Shown here: positions 56,550 through 64,000 of the stretch, piece by piece
How positions within the stretch are numbered: position 1 is the first letter of the stretch
How the letters are laid out: the number at the start of each line of letters is the position of its first letter
From: Coenobita brevimanus
Taxonomy: Eukaryota; Arthropoda; Malacostraca; Decapoda; Coenobitidae
Assembly (NCBI GenBank): GCA_032717465.1
Contig: JAVRFU010000146.1
Coordinates: forward strand, 62,501 to 126,500
Direction: 5' to 3'
Length of the DNA stretch: 64,000 nt
Translations under genes and position numbers: made by a program
Notes under the pieces: generated by a model
Database searches by the model: none
Told to the model about the DNA's origin: nothing
Seen by the model: only the letters and a program-made list of their open reading frames with translations

Positions 56550-56755
56550 GCAAGGAAGAAGGAACCAAAGGCCATGAGCCCGCAGTAACAGTTCCCTCCA
56601 AGAGAAAAACAAAATACAATATAGAGCCAAATTCAAGATCCGATCATTTTGAGATGCCTGGACACACTGCGTTTGAAAGACTGGAGATCATAGGCAGCAG
56701 GAAATACAGACAGAGGGAGACAGTTCCAGAGCTGACCTGTTGCATAAATGCACAC
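56519..56755 (-). mobile_element. Jockey/CR1-like LINE 3' UTR with poly(A)
   Basis: T run 56519-56546, then the same 3' UTR as at 60316. Confidence 0.75.
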
Positions 56756-56983
56756 CAACACCACAAAGCTTCTCTACTTCCTTGTATATGCCTCTGCATC
56801 ACTTTCACATGCTAATTAATTACTATACCTAAACTGTCCTGTAATTTACTCTGCTCAGGGGGGGGGGGATTTCAAAAACTGGTCATTTCAAACAAAAAAA
56901 CAATAAATCACACAAAAAAAAGGCAGGAGAAAATTACCTAACAAAGCCACAGCTACCAGTACTTCATGATATAGTTTAGTTGA

Positions 56984-56987
56984 TTGC

Positions 56988-57018
<31 letters not shown>

Positions 57019-57440
57019 GAGGAAGAGGAGAAAGAGGAAATGATGAAAAGGAGGAGGAGGAGGAGGAGGAGGAGGAAATGATGAAAAGGAGGAGGAGGAG
57101 GAGGAGGAGGAGGAAAAGGAAATGACGAAAAGGATGAGGATGAGGAGGAAAAAGATAAAGAGGGGGAAGAGGGCGAAGGAGGAGGAAGTGGAGAATGATA
57201 AAAAGAAAGAGGAATGGACAGGAGGACAAGGAAAGGAGAAAGAGGAGGAGAAAAAGGAGGAAAAAAGACAGAAGAAGAAGAAGAGAAGGAGGAGGAGGAG
57301 GAGGAGGAGGAGGAGGAGGAGGTGGAGGTGGAGGACAGGAGAGGAAAGAAGAGGAGGAGGAGGAGGAGGAGGAGGAGGAGGTGGAGGTGGAGAACAGGAG
57401 AGGAAAGAAGAGGAGGAGGAGGAGGAGGAGGAGAGGAAAT
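56984..57440. repeat. Polypurine tract (GA and GGA/GAA repeats)
   Basis: About 450 bp almost entirely purine on the plus strand: GA (56986-57013), then GGA, GAA and GGT-interrupted repeats. The long open frames in it are compositional artefacts. Confidence 0.95.
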
Positions 57441-57604
57441 GAGTGTAATAAGGCCGAGCTACACTGCTTAATACATGATAGGCCTACAGTCTTCCCCATA
57501 CTTTTCAGCATTATAAAAACAATAAGAACAAGGATGACGAGGTTAATACAAAATAAAATGAAGAATAAAGAACAGTTATTAACACTACACCAATATATCT
57601 AACT

Positions 57605-57915
57605 GTCTATAGCATGACGACTCCATCCCGTAAGGAATGGCCACAAACACCGCCTCCTTATCGCCCTCCCCCCCCATTTCACTCCCCTCCCCTGCAGCTC
57701 ACAACCCTCTCTCTCTCAGATCTCCATCCCATCTCTCCATCTCATCCTCGGCCTCCCCACCTTCTCCTCCCGCCCTTCCACCTCACTCACATCACCCTGT
57801 CCTTCATACACACATACAGTACGTCTCCACCTCATCACTCCAGCTCATCCTTGATCTGCTCTTCCTCCACACTCTCCTAGTCAGTCTCACGTACTCCATC
57901 CTCTAAGCATAATCA
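57605..57915 (-). mobile_element. Family 1 LINE 3' end
   Basis: TCTATAGCATGACGACTCCA, then GGCCACAAACACCGCCTCC and the reversed GRGRPRMRW-type region to CTCCATCCTCT near 57903. Confidence 0.75.
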
Positions 57916-58099
57916 TCTGAGCATAACAGTGAGGATATAAAAAAAATATTGCAGTAATGACCTCCTAAAGAACTCAAATACCTTACTTCATTTGCTCCAC
58001 CACCTGTTACCTGGCCATCAATTAGAAGACAATTAACCTGACAACACCTGAGTAGTAGTAGTAGTTGTTGTTGTTGTGGTGGTAATAGTAGTAGTGGTA

Positions 58100-58104
<5 letters not shown>

Positions 58105-58157
<53 letters not shown>
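58105..58157. repeat. GA microsatellite
   Basis: About 26 GA units, preceded by GTA/GTT trinucleotides (58051-58102). Confidence 0.95.
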
Positions 58158-58160
<3 letters not shown>

Positions 58161-58269
58161 AAAGGTACAGTCAACACAAACTAAAAAAAAAAAGCCACTA
58201 GTGTGCCAATAGAGGGCAGGTAAATGGCCAGTGTTGAAGTGACCCGCTGCCCCTGGACCTCTCCTCAGT

Positions 58270-58276
58270 TATGACG

Positions 58277-58319
<43 letters not shown>
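58270..58319. repeat. CA microsatellite
   Basis: About 25 CA units. Confidence 0.95.
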
Positions 58320-58324
<5 letters not shown>

Positions 58325-58364
58325 TTTGTTTTGTGTTCTACTAGTGCCCAACAAACAATACGTG

Positions 58365-58570
58365 CACACTCATGAATTCCCGTCGCCCTGTACCCCGCCA
58401 TTTCACTGCCCTGCTTTCAGCTCACCCTCCTCTCATTTGCTCCTCCACTCCATCCCTCCATTTCATCCTTGGCCTCCCCATCCCTCTTCCCCTCTCCACC
58501 TCACTCACACTCTCCTTGTTAGTCTCTCGCTCTCCATCCTCTCCACTTTGCCAAACCGCCTCAGTGAATA
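58365..58570 (-). mobile_element. Family 1 LINE fragment
   Basis: CGCCATTTCACTGCCCTGC, TCATCCTTGGCCTCCCC, TCTCGCTCTCCATCCTCTCC; lacks the terminus. Confidence 0.75.
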
Positions 58571-58807
58571 TCTCCATGATGGACCTATTTCCTTTCCAGA
58601 GTGAGCATCAGTGGCCGTACCACCAAAAATACTTAGTGCTGATAAGCACACTTAGCAGACGAAATTCTTTTTACGACTTGCAAGTCAGTCTGGACAGAAT
58701 ACTTAAGTGACAGGTACCAAACTACTTTTTGGCCTTAAGTAGGCTACACTTTGTAGACAACAAACTTAAGTTCCCCCAGTGAGGTTACTTACGTGCTTCT
58801 CATTTTT

Positions 58808-58942
58808 GAGGTGGAGGAAAGGAGGGGGAGACCAAGGATGATATGAACTGAAGGAGTGGAGATGATGGAGAATGAGAGACTGACCAGAAGAGTGTGAGAG
58901 GTGGAGGGTGAGACCAAAGATGAGATGGAGGAATGGAGTGCA
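58808..58942 (+). mobile_element. Family 1 LINE fragment, doubled
   Basis: GGGGGAGACCAAGGATGATA and GGTGAGACCAAAGATGAGAT flank GATGGAGAATGAGAGACTGA: two imperfect units of the C-terminal region, then interrupted by the MITE at 58946. Confidence 0.75.
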
Positions 58943-58945
58943 TAA

Positions 58946-59195
58946 AGGTCGAGTCACAATGGGCAAAAGTGGCTAACATGTTAGCCACTTTTGCGAGCCG
59001 CTTTCATTTAAACTTATCTCCTGTTCTAACTAAATATTTCATTCACAGTTAAGAACAGTTGAAAAGTCGATATTTAGCTCATCTGAGTCCTTATCACAGC
59101 AACCAACCTCATATCAAGCTGGATCCCACTGACTGTTGGTCATTCGGCTTGCAAAGCGGCTAACATACCGTTTCCTGCCCAGTGTGACACTGGCT
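58946..59195. mobile_element. Harbinger-like MITE with TAA target duplication
   Basis: Ends AGGTCGAGTCACAATGGGCA and TGCCCAGTGTGACACTGGCT form an imperfect terminal inverted repeat (13-14 matching positions). TAA precedes (58943-58945) and follows (59196-59198), the PIF/Harbinger-type target. Contains a perfect 32-bp palindrome at 58963-58994 and a related GCGGCTAACAT at about 59155. No transposase. Confidence 0.6.
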
Positions 59196-59261
59196 TAACT
59201 TGTAGCCTATCCACTATCCTCGCCTGTCGTATGTAAAGGAAGGTTTCCTTAGATTGTTATA

Positions 59262-59335
59262 CACACACTGGGCAGGGGATCGAACCCACGACTTTCAGAT
59301 GACAGTCAGGAAGTCTGCCTTTGTTGTCTATAAAG
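59262..59335 (-). mobile_element. tRNA-like SINE fragment
   Basis: Minus strand carries CGTGGGTTCGATCCCCTGCC (pol III B box GGTTCGATCCC) preceded by CTGACTGTCATCTGAAAG, like a tRNA anticodon arm with GTC. The acceptor stem and A box are not convincing, so it is not a tRNA gene. Confidence 0.5.
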
Positions 59336-59733
59336 TAAGAGGTAACAGATTTTCTTTATTTTTTTATTTAACAGTTTGAATACTAAGTTAGGTAAAATTC
59401 GATTGGTCGTCGCTGTGATTCAGGGATTAATCTCCTTGGTTACTTAGTCAAATTTAACTTCTTGGTCATCTCCTGAGCTAAAAGGGGGCTGGGAATCCAT
59501 GTCAGGTGCTAAACAACGAAATGCATGGATAAAATCAAAATTAGCTATATTTAATTTGCAACATTGGCAATATATGCATTGTCATGATCCTGCTACCCCA
59601 GGCCACACAGTCAAATGTACAAAGCCTTCACCTCAAGAATGGTTAATTGTCACTGCATCCACCGCCACATTTTCAGAGTTCAGTACACTGAAGGGGGGAT
59701 GAGTGGCATTTATATTTTCCCCTGCACCCTTAC

Positions 59734-59868
59734 CTGCACCTACAGCGAACCAGCTTCTCGTTGGGGCAAGCTTCCTTCTGGATTGACGTCCAGAACCATT
59801 CTGCCTTGACCACGTACCTTCGGAGGAGAGTCTGGTGGCTTCCCTGTGATGGACTGGTCTTCTATTAC
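59734..59868 (-). other. ECT2/pebble-like exon, second half of a BRCT domain (frameshifted)
   Basis: Acceptor AATATTTTTCAG, donor GTAAGG after GTGCAG. Entering in phase 0 from the exon at 61217, it reads VIEDQSITGKPPDSPPK. The continuation YVVKAEWFWTSIQKE, with the invariant BRCT Trp, is in the next frame: between AAG and TAC there is one base instead of zero or three. The domain matches the last BRCT repeat of the RhoGEF ECT2/pebble (cytokinesis; RhoA activation at the midzone). The frameshift may be an assembly error or a real inactivation. Confidence 0.65.
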
Positions 59869-60114
59869 CTGAAAAATATTATTAAAGTTACCTACATCTT
59901 CTTTCACATCATCATCATCCTAAACCAAATCTACTTTTATTTCAAAGTAGTGAGTGGGATGCACAAAATGGAAACTGAGAACAAAACAATATTCCATTAT
60001 CTTCTGAAGAGGTTGGTAATATCTTGAAAACGCAAGAAATCATAAATGGAAAAATTATAAATACACATCAAAGCATTATAATAAAAGAATACAGAATAAT
60101 GCATGATAAATATC

Positions 60115-60135
60115 TATCTATCTATCTATCTATCT
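60115..60135. repeat. TCTA microsatellite
   Basis: About five TCTA units without an adjoining LINE terminus. Confidence 0.9.
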
Positions 60136-60315
60136 AAATATCATTCAAAGAAAACAACACATTATGACACAACAGCTGATGCCATCCAGAACAGATTAAG
60201 CACAGATTAAGTTACTACACAGAGGAGGATGGAAAGAAGGAAGCCAGAGAGAAAGAACAAAAGAAGGAAAAAAGAAAAGGGTACAGTATGTATGTTTATC
60301 TATGTCCTAGTCTAT

Positions 60316-61175
60316 CCTTTTTTTTTTTTTTTTATGCAAGGAAGAAGGAACCAAAGGCCATGAGCCCGCAGTAACAGTTCCCTCCAAGAGAAAAACAAAA
60401 TACAATAAAGAGCCAAATTCAAGCTCCGATCATTTTGAGATGCCTGGACACACTGCATTTGAAAGACTGGAGATCATAGGCAGCAGGAAATACAGACAGA
60501 GGGAGACAGTTCCAGAGTTGATCTGTTGCATAAATGAAAGACTGGGAGTAACGGTTAACTCTTGCATTAGAGAGTTGGACAGAAAAGGGATAAGAGTTTC
60601 CTACCAGACGGGTGCTACGCACCCGACGTAGAGGTGGAGGAATGCAAGCAGACAGTTCAGAGGAGCAGTGACCATTAAAGTAGCAATAGAAAAGAGATAA
60701 AGATGCAACAGTGCGACGAAGAGACAGAGGTTGAAGGGAGTCAGTAAGAGGAGAAGAGTTAATGAGACGAAAAGCCTTTGACTCCACCCTATTGAGAAGA
60801 GCTGTATGTGGGGAGCCTCCCCACACATGAGAGTTGTACTCCACACAGGGGCGGATAAAACCCCTGTATAGAGTCAACAATTGTGCAGGGGTAAAGAAAG
60901 AGCGGAGTCGGCTTAGCACACCCAATCTCTTGGAAGCAGATTTTACAAGAGATGTAATATGATCTTTCCAAGATAAGTCCCGAGTAAATGAAACCCCAAG
61001 TATGTTCAAGGATGATGCAGGATTAAGCTGAATATTATTAAACATTAGTGGGTATACCTGTGGAAGATTTTGTCAGGTTGATAGGTGTAAGAACTGAGTC
61101 TTAGATGCATTAAAAACAACCATATTATTTTTACCTCAGTCAGAGATAAGAGCCAAGTCAGACATTAGGTGTACA
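60316..61175 (-). mobile_element. Jockey/CR1-like LINE, RT C-terminus and 3' UTR with poly(A)
   Basis: T run at 60319-60332 is the poly(A). The frame at 60419-61045 reads SSLNILGVSFTRDLSW, LTLYRGFIRPCVEYNSHVWG, RVESKAFRLI and ATDQLWNCLPLSVFP, the thumb and C-terminal part of ORF2. Upstream to 61175, in the same frame, is NMVVFNASKTQFLHLST with two TGA stops. The catalytic palm is missing. Confidence 0.85.
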
Positions 61176-61216
61176 TACCAAATAAAAATGAGAGGAGCAT
61201 GTAATCACAAACTTAC

Positions 61217-61360
61217 CATATGTGTTGCATTTTGGTCATGCAGAGTTGTAATAATGCCATCATTTTGGTGCACCAGGTCTTTCATCTGACCCTGGTTCTC
61301 CTCAGAAAAACCCACCAGCACAATACGCAGGTTTTGAAACGCCTTTAGTTTTTACTTTGC
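61217..61360 (-). other. ECT2/pebble-like exon, first half of a BRCT domain
   Basis: Acceptor CTTTGTTTTGCAG, donor GTAAGT directly after CATATG. Frame: KLKAFQNLRIVLVGFSEE, then MKDLVHQNDGIITTLHDQ and NATHM: a BRCT beta1-alpha1-beta2-beta3 segment, with KLKAF matching the RLKAF-type lead-in of pebble. Two codons before KLK is a TAA; removing one A from the A5 run (61348-61352) would open the frame to the acceptor, which suggests a one-base error or mutation. It splices in phase 0 to the exon at 59868. Exons for the N-terminal BRCT repeats were not found to 64000. Confidence 0.7.
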
Positions 61361-61606
61361 CTGCAAAACAAAGATGGTGGGTTAAATGTCACTTGTGAGG
61401 ATATTCTGGGTTTTGTTTAACCTCTTTAGTCCCATAACATGTGTGTATATTCATTTATGCTACAAAGCCTCCTATGCCACCTTGAATTCTGACCTACAAC
61501 TCTCACTTTCATCCCCTCCCAGTCCTGTCTCTAATCACAGCCTCTGCATCTTTATCCTAGGGCCACAAAAATACCATGGTCTTATTAATAAAAACTAATA
61601 ATCCCT

Positions 61607-61720
61607 CCATCCATTATCCAACTGCCCCATAAGGAGAATAGGAGCCCAGGCCTAGGCAAGTTGGTCCTTACATTTAAGATGAGAGCAACCAGCCTCACTC
61701 ATCCCTGAGAGGAATTATGT
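61607..61720 (-). mobile_element. SINE-like element B
   Basis: CCCTCCATCCATTATCCAAC to CTCATCCCTGAGAGGAATT; most diverged of the three copies. Confidence 0.65.
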
Positions 61721-61825
61721 GAGCAATAAACCCCAACCATCCCCTGGATATAAACCAACACAGGCTCAATTTGTTTGGAGTACCTTAATTACCCAGTAAA
61801 CCACCAGGCACCATTATTTGGTTTT

Positions 61826-61920
61826 ATGGTTACCACCCAGCATATTAAATGGGTTCCAGGTGTACTGGAAACAATTTGGCTTGTCACTCAATATAGAGTC
61901 ACCAATAAGGAGAAGCATGA
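61826..61920 (-). mobile_element. SINE A head fragment
   Basis: GGTTACCACCCAGCATATTA, CAATTTGGCTTGTCACTC; body and LINE-type tail absent. Runs into purine-rich sequence. Confidence 0.55.
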
Positions 61921-62102
61921 GGAAAGAATGAAAGAAAGAAAGTGAGAAGAGGAAGTGTAAAGCCACCTGTAGGCAGAAGGAAGAGGAAAGAACAAAGGAA
62001 AGAAAGACAGAAGAGGAAGGAAGGAAGAGAAGAAAGGGCAGACACCCAAGCCAGCACAACACTGAGTGAGTGGATGGTGGGCACCCCACCTACCACAAAG
62101 GT

Positions 62103-62402
62103 CTATCTATCTATCTATTGCCAGACGCCATAATCCTGTAAGGGGTGGTCATTTGACTTTGAGTTATTTGTTTTACGGGGAGGGGCACTAACCCTCCGCC
62201 AACCCACTTACTGACATGTAGGGAGCACGTATGGTTTGGTTATATGGTTACCACCCAGGGTTGTAAATGGTTTCTTGGCATACAGGAAACCATTAGGCTT
62301 GTCACTCAATGTAAAGCTACCTGTAAAGGAAAGAAAAACAATAAGAAGTGACAGGAAAGATGGGAGAAATAGGAAGAGAGGAGGACAGGCACAGAAAAAG
62401 AA
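62103..62402 (-). mobile_element. SINE A, full-length copy
   Basis: TCTA tail (62102-62118), GCCAGACGCCATAATCCTGT, body and head as at 23022, over about 300 bp. Inserted at the 3' side of the ORF1 remnant that follows. Confidence 0.75.
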
Positions 62403-62429
62403 GGATAAATACTTCTTTAAATATTCTAG

Positions 62430-63296
62430 CACATACCTCTGTACCCTCTTTTTCTCTCTCTCTGGCCTACCTATTATCACTTCCTAGCACATTGAACACA
62501 ACTAAATTCTTCCTTCTCTTTTCCTTATCCTCCCTCTCTTCTAAATTTTCCATTACACTCTTAAGCACCTTCTCAGTAAAACCCTTTTCACCATCTCGTT
62601 CTCTCTTTCCACCCATTTCTTTTCCAGGCCCTTAATCATATCTCTCAACTCATCATTTGCTGTCTTCAGCTTACTCAATTCCTCTTTCATTACAGACATT
62701 TCTTTCATTGCCTCAACCCCTGCTACTGTTAAGACTTCTTGGCTTCCAACCCCATCTTTGGAATCTCCTGGTTTCTCAGGTTGATTGGCCCCACTCTACT
62801 TATTTTCAATTTCTTCCATTTTGCTGGTGATTAGTGTATTTCTCCTTTATTACCTTGAGCTCTTCTTTCATCTTTGTATTTTCCATCTTCAGCTCTTGTT
62901 GTTCCCTCACACTATTTTTCCAGTCACTGCTACAAGGCTTACCCTACAGAACCACACATTCATTCTTTTCACTGCATTTAGTCCCTCTTTGGTTAATCAT
63001 TCACATTCCTGGTGCCACCAGTTACCGCATCTATCACACTCGGCACCTCCAGCCTCAACCCAGCGATTGCAATCAGTACATACCTCCTTCTTGGCCCTCA
63101 CTTCATCGTCACAGTTTCTACACAGCATATCTTCACTCAGCCTTCCAGTATACTCACACCTTCTGCAGGTCTTCTTCCTTGCACGGTTGCACCAGGCTCT
63201 TTAGCACCTCTGTTTCCGTCCAACCAACACGTGCCTTCTTTGTTTACGCGTCTCTCGGTCCGGTTGTTTATTTACAATGGTCCGTTGAGGCAACAT
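62430..63296 (-). pseudogene. LINE ORF1 with PHD finger and coiled coil
   Basis: From ATG at 63296 (MLPQRTIVNKQ): a Cys pair module CRRCEYTGRLSEDMLCRNC, then CTDCNRWVEAGGAECDRCGN and WWHQEC...WFC, a C4HC3 PHD pattern. After a frame change comes a charged coiled coil (SVREQQELKMENTKMKEELK; MSVMKEELSKLKTANDELRD) and finally RRKNLVVFNVLGSDNR, like the start of an ORF1 RNA-binding domain. Stops at KQRC* and HQECE* and at least three frame changes. PHD-bearing ORF1 proteins are known in CR1-type LINEs. No matching ORF2 is attached; the element is cut by SINE A. Confidence 0.7.
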
Positions 63297-63559
63297 GTCC
63301 TCGTCCACAGGGAAACAAAGCGGTAAATAAATAATTCCTTAAAATTGACATTAATCAGCTGACTTTTCACTGGAAACATGTGAAAAAAATATTGTATTTA
63401 TTTCAGATTTTTTGTTACGTGTTTTCTCTGCTGTTTTTATGTATTTTTCTTCAATTTTCAAAACTCGCAAGTGCAATATATAGCAGATTTTATCTCAGAT
63501 GCTTATGATTTCGACCTAACAAAGTCTCGACTTTGTTATGAGATCCTTAGCCCCCCACT

Positions 63560-63842
63560 GGCCCCCTATTGGCTCCCCATTTAGACATGATTCCTCAGTT
63601 TCTGAAGACATTGCTACGTCATCGGGTGAACCTGAATCTACGTGGCCTGGGATGCTTTGTAGACCTCTTCCTATTTCCTTCATTACAAAGTTTGCACAAT
63701 AATTATTATTTGAACAGCTGATAATATATTCAAGAGCTTCTGTGCATAAAATTTGCCATTGAAAAGTATATAATTTTACGGGTGGAGGGTGACGTCACAG
63801 GGGCATTGTGGGAGATGAGACGGGGCTCTGGGGATGATGAAG
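63560..63842 (+). promoter_or_regulatory. Promoter-like region and possible first exon
   Basis: Inverted CCAAT (CTATTGGCTCC near 63568), a palindromic CRE TGACGTCA (63790-63797), GGGGCATTGTGGGA next to it, then GC-rich sequence ending GATGATGAAG/GTGAGC, a strong splice donor at 63843. It would transcribe rightward out of the window. A minus-strand ATG at 63611 (MSSETEESCLNGEPIGG, stop after 31 codons) makes a divergent arrangement possible. Confidence 0.4.
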
Positions 63843-64000
63843 GTGAGCGATGACTGCATTTATTATTATTTATTTATGGTGTTTCTTCGCTTATTTTTAC
63901 GGTAATTATCATGTCTGTATATTTATTAGTATCTGGTGCCTTTATGGAGACTTGGAGTTGGTTGATTGATATAGTGTATAATTCTTTAGTGCTTCACAAA

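Noticed and set aside
57122..57602. Long Arg/Glu/Gly-rich open frames on both strands
   Set aside because: They are produced by the GGA/GAA polypurine repeat; there is no domain, start context or splice evidence.
59262..59335. tRNA gene
   Set aside because: A B box is present, but no A box, acceptor stem pairing or clean cloverleaf; a SINE relic is more likely.

Overview
The window is eukaryotic nuclear DNA, dense in transposable elements and poor in host genes. A decapod crustacean is my best guess, with arthropod safer. The basis is tetranucleotide-tailed RTE-like LINEs, a Ty3/gypsy element, piggyBac and mariner relics, many GATA, CA, GA, AAT and GGA microsatellites, and a degenerate CCTAA (arthropod telomere-type) tract. 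No bacterial operons, rRNA operon, tRNA gene or CRISPR array was seen. The species is inference.

Layout. 1-14 kb holds two LINE families that recur throughout. Family 1 is RTE-like, with a C-terminal RWFGHVERM block and a GATA-type 3' tail. Family 2 carries a PHD-type zinc finger inside its reverse transcriptase and ends in an AAAACG-type tail. Between them lies a nearly full-length RTE element (5.94-9.24 kb) inserted in a TA microsatellite, plus two short exon-like segments. 14.55-16.73 kb is a 2.18-kb inverted repeat (about 797-bp arms) around a transposase-like fragment. It abuts the primer-binding site of an intact Ty3/gypsy gag-pol (17.0-21.0 kb) that has a 3' LTR but no recognisable 5' LTR.

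21.27-29.30 kb and 30.72-38.73 kb are two nearly identical copies of one 8-kb block of nested LINE and SINE debris. Each begins at the same LTR insertion; in the second copy that LTR is solo with an intact 5-bp target duplication. The 1.4-kb spacer holds a MITE that appears related to the inverted-repeat transposon. 40.3-44.1 kb has the telomere-like tract, tandemly amplified LINE 3' ends and a piggyBac transposase pseudogene whose left end lies at a TTAA-like site inside a SINE. 44.3-48.2 kb is a CR1/L2-like LINE on the minus strand with gag-like ORF1, endonuclease and RT.

48.4-61.4 kb contains several minus-strand segments with good splice sites. The best are two adjacent exons encoding a BRCT domain like that of the RhoGEF ECT2/pebble, each with an apparent frameshift. 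Around them lie more LINE relics, a SINE whose head is the 3' part of 5S rRNA and whose tail matches family 1, a Harbinger-like MITE, a mariner fragment and a long polypurine tract. 62.4-63.3 kb is a LINE ORF1 with a PHD finger and coiled coil. The last 0.4 kb looks like a promoter and first exon reading rightward.

Most of the coding potential is dead mobile-element sequence. The gypsy ORF is the only long uninterrupted gene. All family names rest on motif recognition by eye; no database search was possible.
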